Shown here piece by piece: positions 21,754 through 43,500 of a DNA stretch of 64,000 nt (within the stretch, counting starts at the first letter, position 1; each line of letters begins with the position of its first letter). Under the pieces are notes generated by a model, which ran no database searches, had not been told where the DNA came from, and saw nothing but the letters and a program-made list of their open reading frames with translations. Source of the stretch: Mesostigma viride (taxonomy: Eukaryota; Streptophyta; Mesostigmatophyceae; Mesostigmatales; Mesostigmataceae). The DNA lies in NCBI GenBank assembly GCA_009746045.1, contig RPFO01000213.1, positions 6,128,654 to 6,192,653 of the forward strand. The letters are read 5' to 3'. A program made the translations under genes and the position numbers.

Positions 21754-22013
21754 ATTCTGATCAGGCACGCCGCAAAGGTGAAAACCATTTTCGTTCAGTG
21801 CCGGTCCGCGGAAAACGCGGAAAAACGCGATCTGCAAATGAATCCGACCCGGGAATCGAACTGGGGACCTCTCGCACCAACTTTCGCTGACTATAGGACG
21901 GACGTCTCTGGATCCTAGGGCATCGCCAACTTACACCTACAGTCATCCGCAAAAGTTCTCCTTTCCGGGGAGTGATGCAAGCCTTTCGGATTTGGTACTA
22001 GATAAATCACTCG
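21754..22013 (-). repeat. tRNA-related dispersed repeat (SINE-like), left copy
   Basis: This 260-bp block is about 95% identical to 27,481-27,736. On the minus strand it contains GGTCCCCAGTTCGATTCC, a near-perfect tRNA T-arm / Pol III B box, preceded at 30-40 bp by CTATAGTCAGCG, which could be the remains of an A box. It lies just beyond the 3' tail of LINE A. It could be a tRNA-derived SINE or a tRNA gene fossil; no complete cloverleaf can be drawn. Confidence 0.55.
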
Positions 22014-22111
22014 AGATCTGTGTGTAGGAGTACTACACACGTGTCTGCACGCGAGACTTGTTCAGTCTCGCAACGTGAGACGGGCTGAACACGGAGCCCT
22101 GGAACCTTCTT

Positions 22112-22132
22112 TATTAATTAATTAATTAATTA
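22112..22132 (-). repeat. (TTAA)n tail of LINE A
   Basis: It lies at the sense 3' end of the minus-strand LINE, directly after the block containing CTCCGTGACTCCCCAACGGG. The LINE fragment ending at 7,314 shares that block. Confidence 0.8.
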
Positions 22133-22304
22133 GACTCGTGCTCCCGTTGGGGAGTCACGGAGCATTAACCCCGATGGATGGATGGATGGGTGCAAACATT
22201 CCTACCGGTCTAATCTATCTACATTGGCTACATACTACATCTATCTATAACAACATTCTAACTACAACATCTATCTAGGCAGCCGCACGCTGCCCTAGGG
22301 GGAG

Positions 22305-24484
22305 CTATCTAGCGTGCCTCCCGCGGGATTGCACACGCGGGCGCTTCCCCACGGGGGGGGGCTCGTTGTCCTCTATGACCTGGGCCCACTTGGCCTTGTC
22401 CATCATCTTCTTCCAAATCACGGAGAGGCCTAGGCCCCCCATGTCCTCTACTAGCTGTTCTTTGAAGGTGCGGGCCTTGCGGCGTCTAACATCACTGGGC
22501 CCAGCCCACGTCAGGAGGTGCCGGCCAGGCTGGGCTGGTCGCAGTCCTGCGGGGGGGCCACGTGAGGTGTCTACCTGGTTGGTGCGAGCTAGGTGCCCTA
22601 CTAGCTGCAGGCGGCGTTGCTTAATTGTGCTGGTGATATAGGGCATGCCCTGGTACAGGGTCCTCATTGCGGACATGAGCAGCATATCCTACTCTGAAAA
22701 TGGAACGCAGCATGCTGGTGACCGCGCCGTCCAGCTTGCGGGCCAGGTCGGCGGTGAGGGTCCACGTCTCGGCGCCATACGTGAGAACAGGAAGGACGAG
22801 GACCTTGAACAGGTCCTGTTTCTCGATCTTGCCCAGGGGCTTGCGCCACAGGGCCCGTACTGGCGTAAAGCGTGCCAGGCGAGGGAGATGCGGTGGTCCA
22901 CATCAACCTCGCAGCTAGGGAGCAGGCTGCCCAGCAGCTTAACGCGGTCCCGATACAGGACTCGAGAGCCGTCTAGGAGATAGAGGGGCGGCGCTGAGGT
23001 GGTGAGCCCAACCGCCAGGGCCTCTGTCTTCTTGCTGACCTCAAGCCCCACTGCACGGGCCTCGAGAGCCAGGCAGTCAAGCCATGTCTGCACGTGCTCA
23101 GTGTCCTCGAAGAGGGTGGTGTCGTCTGCGTAAATGATGTCTGCTAGCCGAATCTCCGTGTCCGCACCGCCATGCCAGAATTTGTTAGCAACCTGCACTC
23201 CTGGTTCCCTGCCCACGATGCGGGCAAATCGCTTGCGCGCCTGAATCATTACGTATTCGACAACAATAATGAACAGGTAGGGCGACAGCACGCAGCCCTG
23301 CCACACACCCTTCTGTAAAGGGCATGGGGGCGTGGTCCCGTAAGAAGTGCGCACCGAAGTGGTGGACCCTTCATACAGGTTGCGGATGACAGCAATCAGG
23401 GGGCGGGGGATCCGGAACAACTCGAGGATGTCCCAAAGCGCAGGCCAGAAAACCGAATCGAAGGCTTTGATGAAGTCCACCAGCACAAGGTGCAAAGGGG
23501 ACTCACCAGGCTGAAGGCGTTGCAGTTCCTCCACCAGTCGGCGAGTAGCGAAGAGCGCCTGTACTGTGTTGCGACCTGAACGGAAGCCGTGCTGAGTCTC
23601 GCTGAGGTGACCGTCCAGGGCCGTGCGCAGGCGGTTCAGGATGAGCCGCATAAGAAGCTTGAGGGGGGCACTTTGAATGCACACCCCTCTGTAGTTGCCG
23701 GGGTCGGCAGGCGACCCCTTGTTCTTGTACAGCATCGTGCGAAAACTGTGTTGCCAGGCCGCTGGAGGTGGTTGCGACGACAGCAGAAGGCGGTTGCAGA
23801 TGTCCCGGAAGAGCAGCATAACACCTGTGTCCTCGAATTCGGCTGCAAGTTTTACAACTGCGGCCGGAATCTCGTCAGAGCCGGTGGCTGCGTCATAACG
23901 CAGGCGCTGGACCGCCTCCGTGACCTCGCGAGAGGTGAAAGGAGGCATGTCAGACGGGTCGCCAAGTGGGCCGACCAGCGGGGGGACTAGGTAGTCCGCC
24001 GCTGACCTAGGCGGGGCCGGGGGCCCTGCGGGGCCGGCCAGGGCGGCCGGGCGGGCGGCGGCGGCTGGAGCAGGGGTGGGGGCGGCGCAGCTGTCCCCAC
24101 GACCTCGGCCGTGGCCGTGGCCCAGGTACGAAGCCGCTTGGCTGGGGCGCCGGGGACGTCGTGGCGGTGGGGCCGGCCGAGGCCGTCCGGGTGCCCGAGG
24201 CGCTTGTACCAGAACCAGGCCCCCTTGCCGTCGTGCTTCTGCTGGCAGCTGCGCAGGTCCTTGACCATCTGCTGAGCATCTGCCTTCTCAGCCTGCTCGT
24301 AGGCGGCCCTCAGAGCTGCTTGCAGCCCAGGTTTGGCGATCGGATCTCTGTTGCGGCGGAGCATCTGCCTGGCGGCGACCACTGTCGGTGCGTGACGGTG
24401 GACAGCAAGCTGCCGACGCGGAGGCAAGGTGGGGAGGGTGCGGGCAGCCAGGCGATACTTGGCGGCGACACCACGGAGGATCAC
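22305..24484 (-). pseudogene. LINE reverse transcriptase
   Basis: The N-terminal linker (24,484-23,987) is followed in another frame by the RT core (23,948-22,850). Motifs in order: NYRGVCIQSAPLKLLMRLI (motif 1-2 region), HGFRSGRNT, VLVDFIKAFDSVFW (motif A, catalytic D), KGVWQGCVLSPYLFIIVVE (motif B) and LADIIYADDTTLFED (motif C, FADD/YADD box). Around 22,850 the frame shifts, after which LTYGAETWTLT and the C-terminal basic region (IKQRRLQLVGHLARTNQVD) continue to a stop at 22,305. The catalytic residues are intact; at least two frameshifts are present. Confidence 0.85.
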
Positions 24485-25463
24485 TGAAATATCCCCCGGC
24501 GGCGGAATGGCGTGTAACTGCTGTCGGCTGCCCCGGCGTCGAATACGGCCAGGAAATCATCCCTGTGCGACATAGCGGCCTGCTCTTCTGCTGACATCTT
24601 GTCGGCATCCTTCAGCACAATCCGGAGCACTTTCAGATCTGGCTGAGGTGCCAGCTGTCGCGACGGTTTCACCCCAGGAAACCGCAATCTGATGCGAGCG
24701 AGCACGAGACGATGATCAGATTCCACCGTGCTGACAGAATCTTGCAGGACGCGAGCATCGACAACTGAGGGGCGCTGAGCCCGACGTACGCAGACATAAT
24801 CAAGGCACACCACCCGATCCGACGGCCCAAAAAAGGTGGCCAGCTGCTCAGCGGGGCGTGCGAAAGAAGCATTGCATGCAACCAGCGCAGATTCTGCCAG
24901 CAGATTCGCAAATAAAGGCGTGTTACCGTTGGCTGTCGTGTTGGTTGGGGAATACTGAGCGCCCCCAGTGCCAACTGGCAGCGTGGCGTTGGCGTCGAGC
25001 AGCATAACCAGGAAGTGCCGAGCTGGGATGTTGGCCTCCTCCTCCTTGAGGGCGTCGAAGAAGGCCTCACGTTCCGCCTGAGCTCGACCCGCATGTGGTG
25101 CATATCCCACGATAACGGTTAGCGTGTGGTGTGAATGGCCCTCAGTGGCCGAAAAAGTGGCCACTAGCACACGCGGGGACCGCAGCACGATGGACTGGAG
25201 CTGCTCTGATGCTGCCGGCGAGCACAAGAGGCCCACACCACCTTGGCCCGGCGCGTCGCCGCCACCATAGTGGAACCGCCAGCCTGCCGCAGGTCGTCGA
25301 CCAGCAGACCGTTGACCGCGTGCTGAGGGTCAACGGTGCGTCGGTGCTCCTGGACTCCAAGAACAGCGATCTTGTTGTCGGCGCACAGGGCGATCAGCTC
25401 GTCGACGCGTTGGCGTGCTGGGGTGCCGCCGCTCGTAGAAGGATCTGCAGGGAGGGTGCGCAC
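24481..25463 (-). pseudogene. LINE AP-type endonuclease
   Basis: Two frames together give an exonuclease-endonuclease-phosphatase domain. In the first (25,463-25,164), LGVQEHRR holds the catalytic glutamate. In the second (25,236-24,481), TVIVGYAPHAG, HFLVMLLDANAT (the D-x-N pair), RVVCLDYVCVRR and ESDHRLVLARIRL (the SDH catalytic motif) follow in family order. A frameshift near 25.2 kb separates them. In the LINE this domain nicks target DNA to prime reverse transcription. Confidence 0.8.
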
Positions 25464-25505
25464 GTTAAAACTTGCAATACCAAGAATGGGCCGTTGCCCT
25501 ATTAG

Positions 25506-25590
25506 CGGGGGGGTGGGGGTGGGGGTGGGGGTGGAGAAGGGTAGTGCTGGAGGTGGGGGTGGGGGTGGGGGGGGGGGGAGGGGGAGGGTG
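25506..25590 (+). repeat. G-rich tract (GGGGGT)n inside LINE A
   Basis: Runs of five or more G separated by single T or A on the plus strand, including a 12-13 G run. It lies between ORF1 and endonuclease of the minus-strand LINE, so the LINE RNA carries the C-rich strand and the cDNA the G-rich strand. Confidence 0.9.
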
Positions 25591-25877
25591 GCGATTGGGG
25601 TTAATGCTTGTCAACGCATGGAGGCTTTCTTTCAGGACGGATATGCGTCGTCTCCGTCCTGGCTGGGGTCGCCGGCGTGTCGACTGGGCCTCATCCCGCT
25701 CAAGGCGGGCTAGGAGGCGTGTGAGGCTGGTAAATTGGCGGGAAGGTTGACCGTGGCGTGCCTGGCGACCTTGCATCCTGATCATGCTCGCACGGTGCGA
25801 CATGAGGATGGAAAGGGGCTTGTTTATAAAGGCTGTGCCCAAAGCCTATTGTACCGCGAGGCCGCGAGGGTGTGCCC

Positions 25878-27215
25878 TTACCGGGCGGCATCCATACCCG
25901 GGACGTGCGTAGACGATGATGACGCAGCTGGGGCGGGCCTGGGTACGGCCCGACTTGTGCCGCTTGTTAGGAGCCTGCGCCTCCGTGCGCTGGCCGTTGA
26001 TGAATAGCACGGGGGTGTCGTGGACGAGGCGGACGTAGACCTTCTGGCCTCGTGCCTGGCCTTGATCGCCACGTCGCTGCCCAGCAGACCATTCTTGATG
26101 ACTAGCTGGGCCGGTGAGAGGAGGTCGTCGAGGCTCGGCGCGTTTCTCCCGCCTAGGAGCTTGCGGGCCTGGAGTACCTTCACCTTGCTGGCCACATTCG
26201 CAAAGGTCACCCGGATGGGGCCAGGCTGGCCCGCCATCCAGGCTGCCGACTCAATGCGGATGCGTTCGTTGCCCAGTTGCAGCCTGCCCACGATGAGGCT
26301 GTGGTACAGGCGTTGCGCTAGCATCAGGTCCGTTTCAGGCTGCTGTGCGACCTGGAAATACCGGACCACTATACTGCGTGAGCGCAGGTCCTCCTCGATA
26401 GCAGTCTTGTGGGCTGCAGCCCCCCTGCGTGCGGCATCCTCCATTAGGTTGGCAATGTCCGTCTGTTTGACCATGTTAGCGTAGCTGGTGGCCGGTGCGG
26501 GGGCGGCTGGTTGGGGCGGGCTGGTCAGGGCGGCCTTGACCTCGGCAATGCTGGAGCGGAGCTCGGCAGTGTCTTGACGGATAGCGGTGGACAAGGTGCC
26601 GAGTTGGGCAGCCATGTCTGCGACTTTCTTATTGAGCTTGTGCAGGTCTGCTGCTTCCGGGGAAGCATCGGGGGTGTTGGCGGTGCCGTGATCGGCGTCC
26701 TCGAAGGCGGCAAAGAGTGCCCGGAGGCAAGGGGCCTGCGCGTGACTCAAGAAAACAGAAAGTCGAAGCTGTGGCTCGTCCAAGTCGGGAAGGCGTTCAC
26801 TGGAATGGTCCCGCCAGACGCGTAAGGAAAATATATCTCCTTGCCGGTGTCGTGCAGGTGGCGCAGGATAGCCTGCGCCTGCTCGGCGGTAAGCGAAAAG
26901 AACTGCTGCTCGTCGACAACCTGGCCAGGCATGAAATGCTGGGTCGAACTCAGCGTCGTTAGCGTCGTCGTCGTCGTCGTCGATGGCGTCGTCAATGGGG
27001 GTGTCTTTGGAAGACGATGGCGGGGGGATCTGGCTCTCCATCTCGTCGGCTGGGGCGTAGCAAACCCGCTTGGAGGAGGCGGTAATGGCGGCCGCGTTTG
27101 CCTGGGGCTGCGTCGCAATGGTTTCCGCATCTGCAATTAGTTGCGTAATCGTGTTGGGCGCTGAAGCCTCCCTCTCGGAGAGAGAAGGGGAGGCGGTTGA
27201 CGGAGTTTCTGCCAT
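25878..27215 (-). pseudogene. LINE ORF1 protein
   Basis: The ATG at 27,215 opens 445 codons. The N-terminal half is low-complexity with an aspartate run (DDAIDDDDDDAND). The centre has a predicted coiled coil (DLHKLNKKVADMAAQLGTLS), and after it an RNA-binding-like region (RSIVVRYFQVAQQPETDLML...PGPIRVTFANVASKVKVLQA) resembling the RRM-plus-C-terminal organisation of L1-type ORF1. Near 26.05 kb the family-like reading continues in another frame (VYVRLVHDTPVLFINGQRT), so the last 55 codons of the open frame are a frameshift product. It probably acts as the LINE RNA chaperone. Confidence 0.65.
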
Positions 27216-27480
27216 AGCTGGTTCCGGAAAATTACGAACCCTGCCTGTGCTGCGTTTTATGATATTGCGCTAAATCTTGGGCGATGGCGGCTGAAAATTA
27301 TATCATCGTGTTCGTCATTAAAAGACGCATCTACTGCAATTTACCCGACCAAATTTCATGCCCGGATGTAAAAGTTATGAGCACTCTCGGCATCCATGGC
27401 CATCCTTCTCCATTTATTATCAAGGAGAGTCTTTATTAGAAGGGGGCGTAGCCGGTACTATCGAAATCAGCCAAGCGTAT

Positions 27481-27736
27481 ATTCTGATCAGGCACGCCGC
27501 AAAGGTGAAAACCATTTGCGTTCAGTGCCGGTCCGCGGAAAACGCGGAAAAACGCGATCTGCACATGAATCCGACCGGAATCGAGCTGGAGACCTCTCGC
27601 ACCAACTTTCGCTGACTAGGACGGACGTCTCCGGATCCTAGGGCATCGCCAACTTACACCTACAGTCATCCGCAAAAGTTCTCCTTTCCGGGGAGTGATG
27701 CAAGCCTTTCGGATTTGGTACTAGATAAATTACTCG
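27481..27736 (-). repeat. tRNA-related dispersed repeat (SINE-like), right copy
   Basis: A 256-bp near-copy of 21,754-22,013 in the same orientation. The B-box region here is GGTCTCCAGCTCGATTCC on the minus strand, slightly more eroded than the left copy. Confidence 0.55.
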
Positions 27737-28704
27737 CCAATATCTATATTGGCCGCAAAGATTCAGCTTCGGGAGCCGCTTTGTTTGCACGGCTAGGTTG
27801 GGGGCCGGCGGGTTGGCCCCGGCCCACAATCGGGGGCCCCTAAGTCTGGCTATTTGGCTCGCGGCCCGGTTCATTTTGGCGGGGCGTGCCATGTTGTTGG
27901 CACCAAAGTCCTAGCGCCGGATACTGAAGCTTACATACGATCCACCATGCACGGCAGGAGGTTATGCAGGATAGGTCTTCAAATGGCAGTCGAGGTTATG
28001 CTGGATGCAATCTCCACATGCACTGGTGACCAATAAGTAACTGTGACGTGATATGGAAAACACTATAGCGATTCGGGCCGTGGCGCCCGCCGTTGTACTA
28101 CTAGAAGTGGAGAGTTACCCCACCATTCCACCACCGATTCCATTGAGGATTTATGGCTTACTACGTGAGATTTTGTGGCTCATGCACATGTGACAGTCAC
28201 GTGCACTTTGCCATTTCTATATCTATAGTATTGCTTGTCCCATGATAGGCAAAGCCACAGAAGATGCAAAGGCATTCTCAGTGATAAACCAGATTGACAA
28301 TATACGCACACTATAACAGATAAAGGTTTGATCCAATATACCGGTCCATGCACTCCGAGACCTCGTTGTATAGACAACAACACGGGGAGAGGCATGCTTC
28401 CCGACGAAGTGTCCTTGGCCAATTTGCACAGTAGGGCAGGCCTAGCCCCAGCTTCAAAAAAATGATTAATTAGTCTTGCAGCCAAGCATCTCCCCTCCTC
28501 TTCTTTGTTCCGGAATTGCAGTTCATTTTGGAATTCATGTGCCTGTATTGACACGTGAACGAAACAAGAAACCCTGCCGGCTGCGGCTCACCACTGGATC
28601 TCACGATAACACTGAATAGCAAAAAAGCATGGGCATGTAGCCAGGGGCGTCACTAGATGTCTTGACTTGCAGGCAGCAGCCCGTTGGAAGCACAACAATC
28701 ACCG
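27737..28704. other. Intergenic, LINE 3' debris
   Basis: 28,068-28,175 contains TAGCGATTCGGGCCGTGG and TTGAGGATTTATG words found in the LINE 3' ends at 16.3, 56.5 and 58.6 kb. No gene recognised in the rest. Confidence 0.4.
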
Positions 28705-38676
<9,972 letters not shown>

Positions 38677-40565
38677 GCACTACTACGGTCCGGCTAATTG
38701 GCTAGTTCATGCGCAACGAAGATGTTCATCCCCGAGTAAAAAATCGGCACACACAGAACAAATAGCAACAAGAAAAAATTTTATCTTAAGACGGGGGTTA
38801 TCCGGCAATACGTTACCGAATTATTAACATAATTCTGCGTTTCCTGGATACACTGCTGCGTTCATTCTTTGCCACCATTTGCCCCCACCCAAAACAACCA
38901 GTTTGGGCAATGGTCGTCGCAAACATCGGATCTCGCTACCAATTATGGGGCACGATGCAAAGAAAGTGGCACAACCACGTGACGACTGATGAGCGCCACC
39001 GACCCACCGTAGCTCGCTGGAGAACGACCAGGCCTCTCACACTGCCCGTGCTGCTGCCGAACGCATACTCGTATGTGTAATGTGGTACAGTACGACTTTT
39101 TAATAGCCGTATCCTGGACGTACATTTCGGGGGCGTGGGTATATTTATTGTCCAATTATAGACAAGATATTTACAATGGGTAACTTGTATCAGCGAATCC
39201 GAAATGAAGGTAGTCAGTAGTCACACACTGATGTGACAGGTGAAGGGGCTAAGGCGCATTAGCCGGACACACAACAACAGCATCTTCCGGAGCTTGTACA
39301 CTTGACGACGTTCACTACTAAACAAGTAAACAACCTAATGCAGCTGGAGTATCCGATGATACAACCGTACATGTCCCCGTTGAGTATTTTTGGTTCTTGT
39401 CTGTTTGTGATGGCATGCTGTTCAGTGTCCTGCCCTCGGCCATTCCAAATCTCTAGCTGCTGCCCATGTGCTGCGTGGGCAACAACAACTACAACAATAA
39501 CGCAGTCCAAAACGAATGAATGTTACAACAACAACAAGTCAACAACAACAACATTCTGAATTTCTGATTCCAACAGCTGGAGTAGCCGTATATTATTTTG
39601 CCGTTGTTTGAGGCGCGCCGCGCCATTGTTCCCTACGGAACATACTTTCGTGCTTCGTCTCAATGGTAGTGTGCGCGGTGCGCCGGCCGCGGACCGCGCC
39701 GCGGTCGAATATACTTCGAATATATTGGTGGCGCGAGGGTTGCAGCCTGGCGCCTTGTTGCTGGGGTGTTGTTGTTGTTACCCGCGCCACACATGGCAGC
39801 ACGTAACTGCCCTCGAAACGGTCTGGTAACTCTTGCGGCGGGGAAGTAAATACGGCGGATGAGAATTACGTAATACTATGTGGAACCGTTAAATTCCGGT
39901 AGTTCGGAACGGTGATAATGCCGCCTCGCCGTGGCCTAGCGTTTTATCTAGCCGCCAAGTGTCTCCCCAGGCGTCGCCAATTTATTAGCGGCCAAAGTAA
40001 AAGCAAACTTTGCCCTGCCACCTCGCGGGAAAAGTGTACTTTAGCTGCCGAGCCGTTATCAGCCTGCGCCATCCACACTCCACAACCAGCCACGTAACCC
40101 CATCCTGCGCCCTTTTTGCCCTTGTGGCCAGGAAAGCAAACGGGTGATACACAGTCTTCATAGCCATTATCTGTGTGTTCACCTTCGACTGCAGCTCGCC
40201 ACAAACTGGTCAACACCAAGGCGACGGGGGCAGAGAAACTAAAATTCGAAAGCTGTATATGGCTAGAAAGTTTTTCATATAATGTCGCCTTCCTTCTGTG
40301 ACAATAAACCGATGGGGTTTTCAACCGCGGGGCGGCTGTCCCCAGAATTGTTAAATCCTGTGCACTATCAACCCCCATGCCTGGAAGACCGCCTCGCCTT
40401 TCTGCACGAGGTAAAGCGTTTAGGTTCTAGGCTTGCCGTTGAGCGCAAGTGATGGAATTAGGTGTCAGCATGTACTCGCCTCAGTAAATGTGGCGTCCCG
40501 AGAATTTGTTTAGTCCCATGCAGACGTCGTAAATTCCACCAGGCTAATTTTTAGATTATCGAGGA
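38677..40565. promoter_or_regulatory. Shared upstream region of divergent TGS1 and the ergothioneine fusion gene
   Basis: 1.9 kb between the inferred start codons. There is no recognisable gene, although a 144-codon minus-strand ORF at 39,944-40,378 is open. An ACAACA-rich stretch lies at 39,480-39,553, and GC-rich palindromic words (GCGCGGTGCGCCGGCCGCGG) near 39,670. Promoter role is inferred from position only; I could not define a TATA box or initiator with confidence. Confidence 0.4.
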
Positions 40566-43500
40566 ATGGGGCATGCATTTCACATGCTTTGTCGATGGCT
40601 TCTTGCTATTGCTTGTCTGTGTAGAAATATAGCTAAGCCGCGTCATGAGCTGACGATTGTCGCAATATCCTCGTCGGCGCAGGTTGATGCCGAGATGCAA
40701 CGGGACGGGTTTACGTCGGAAAACCCGGAAGGCCTCGTTTCGCTGGCGTTCCATGATAACAGCCTCGTGTCCGACTTGCTGGCACGCCACATTTCTCAGT
40801 ACCGCGATTCCCTTGTCGAGGTAAGTACCAATGCCGGCTTCATTGGCAACTTTTTAACCCTCAAGTATATTTCTGCATAGGCCATTTGACGAACACGTGC
40901 CTACCTGCCTAGAGGACTTAGATGGTGGGAGTACGCGCTCCGGTTATTAAACAACAGTTACAGCCGCACAGTAGGTCATATTCCAAGGTCCGGTAGGTCT
41001 TACTGTTTCTCATTGAAATCCAGATGCCATTTTCTTTTCCAATCAGGCAATTAAAGATAGGAAATTCGTTGAACAATTCTAAGTCAGAACATTGGTCAGC
41101 AGCATATAATAGGTTGGGGTGCAGGGGTGTAATAACAAGCTAGTTTCAAGGGCTCAAGGCAGCTGCTTTCACAAACTTACTGTCTTGCATGTCAAAGATC
41201 TCATCGCAGTGCGCCCCTTGGGGACAAGTAGACCACTAAACACCTGTGTAATCCCTGTCGTAAATTGCTGGCGACAGCCACACTGTCCGCTCAAAGCAGC
41301 AGAGACAACTCCAGTACTTGGGGTTGGGGGGGGGGAAAGTTGAGAAATTTAAGAACGTCTAGAATGAGTTTACTGGATACAGAGTTTGGAAGCAAAAGTT
41401 TTAAGAATTTTGTCTGGGCGTAGACACCCTCATGGTTCCAACTATTCTTGTGACTGTGAGTGTATGGCTCTGTAGGGCCCTTGGCTGTCCTGTATAGCCA
41501 TATTTGGCCCTATGTGGCCCCACTATGTGACCCTATATGCTCACATCCGGCTGCACTTAGGAAAATTGTGCTACAACATCCCTTGTAGTGGCAGGTGGCA
41601 TGTGCCAGTGGCTACGTGTGCACTCTTTGCACGTTGCAGACCTGTCACTACAACGGACTTACGGCACAATGCACCCAAGTGTTGCTGGATGTAAGCATTC
41701 TACATGTAATCGTGTGCAATTAAATGCGACGCTGGCCCCCCTTGCCGTGACCACTCACAAGCCTTACGACGAACCTCCTTGCAACCAGCACACGCAATCG
41801 ACACAAGTACCCCCTCCCCTTTTCGGCGACTACTGACAATCGCACGCGGTGCCCCATGCTCCGATCTGGTGCCCCTTTTAGCGCGGGCATCCCCTACTTG
41901 TCTCCCTTGGCGTTCGTTGCCATTTCCGCCCCAATCCCCCAGCCACTTACACAAAGACACCCATCACCCGTGAATGCTTCCCCTTCTACCCCCAAAGCGA
42001 TGGCGTCCTCTGCACTTCGCCAGTCAGTACGGTGCTTGCCCACCCGTCTGCAATAACTTCTCACACGCGCAACCCTTGAACTTCCATGCTTCCCCCCCCT
42101 CCACCCAAGAGTGATGGCATCCGCTAGAATTAATGATCCCTGGCATGCTACGGTGCTTGTTTGCCCCCACTCTCACCGTGCTCAACATGCTTGTTTGCCC
42201 CCAAGCATATCTTAACTACTCAACATGCTTGTTTGCCCCCTAGCATATCTTAACTACTCAACATGCTTGTTTGCCCCCTAGCATATCTTAACTACTCAAC
42301 ATGCTTGTTTGCCCCCAAGCATATCTTAACTACTCAACATGCTTGTTTGCCCCCAAGCATATCTTAACTACTCAACATGCTTGTTTGCCCCCAAGCATAT
42401 CTTAACTACTTGCAACCGGGATCACGCCCATCGCCCTGCGATGCTCCCCCTTTCACCCCCCCCTAGAGGGCATCCACGACGAGTCCTCCTTGGCACAACA
42501 ACTTCTCATGCACACAACCTTGCCCTTGTTCTGCCACATCCTTGGCCCCCCCCCCCCCCCCCGAGCAGACTGAAGGCATTCACTACGAGTCCTCCTACGG
42601 GACCGCCTCCCTGCGTGCCTCCATCGCGTCCTACCTGGCCCGCTTCACCTTCCGCCATGTCGACCCTGAAGCACTCGTCGTGTCCAGGGACGTCTCCTCC
42701 TCCCTGCAGCTGCTCATCAACTCGTTGGCCGAGGCGCGGGCATCCCTTGGCAGCCGCTCGGGCAGCTCCCGCAGCAGCTCGGGCGGCGGCTCCTCCCCCA
42801 CGTCAAGCGCGGGGGAGGGGGGATCGGGGTCTGCATCCGTGGCCACCCCGCGTGCGCGGTTTGCGGTCCTCACGCCATCGCCCATCATGGACTCTCACAT
42901 ATGGGCGCTGTCACGTGACCCTCTGGTGGGTGCCTTTTCCGTAACAAAGTCTTTTTCTGTTACAAACTCTACATGTGCCCCTTTGGACACAAACTCTTTT
43001 TGCGTGTGCGTGTTTTATTGTTGTAGTTTTGCCGTTCGGGAGAGATTTCTGGCCTGGCCTTTTGGCGCATCGCTTGGCAATGCGCGCTGCATTTTGGTTG
43101 GCCCCGAGGAGGTCATGTTGTCGGCAGGGTGATCAAGTCAGCAAAATGCAAACGTCTGTAAGGGCATGGCGGGGAATCAGGACCATGTCTGATTGGTCCA
43201 GAAACGAGCGCAATTCTCTGAGTGATCTGGTTTGCACAGTTTGTGGGTGACCATGACTGTAGCCCCCAGGGCCACCTCCACCCCCCGGGCCCACTCCATT
43301 CCCCGGGCTTTGGCCTTCCTCCCCCACCCACGTCACACTCAGGTCCGTCTGATGGAACCACCCCAAAGCATAACAGTATGGCTATATTTATTACCTCCAT
43401 GGCAGTACTACTATATTTATCACCTTATTATATTTATTACCTATTTACCAGGCGGTACTACTATATTTATCACCTATTTACCAGGCGGTACTACTATATT

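Larger units (their letters stand above)
22112..27230 (-). mobile_element. Near full-length LINE A (ORF1, AP endonuclease, RT)
   Basis: From high to low coordinate the order is ORF1 (27,215-25,878), AP-type endonuclease (25,463-24,481), RT (24,484-22,305), a non-coding 3' region and a (TTAA)n tail. This is the layout of a two-ORF, endonuclease-bearing non-LTR retrotransposon of the L1-like group. Frameshifts in all three modules make it inactive as written, although long open stretches suggest modest age. A G-rich tract (25,506-25,590) separates ORF1 from the endonuclease. Copies of a tRNA-related repeat lie just outside both ends. Confidence 0.8.

Noticed and set aside
21841-21905. Functional tRNA gene on the minus strand
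   Set aside because: Good T-arm/B box, but no complete acceptor, D-arm or anticodon stem can be folded; second copy also eroded.
39944-40378. 144-codon minus-strand ORF upstream of the fusion gene
   Set aside because: No family resemblance and lies in the presumed promoter region; not supported by splice or start context.
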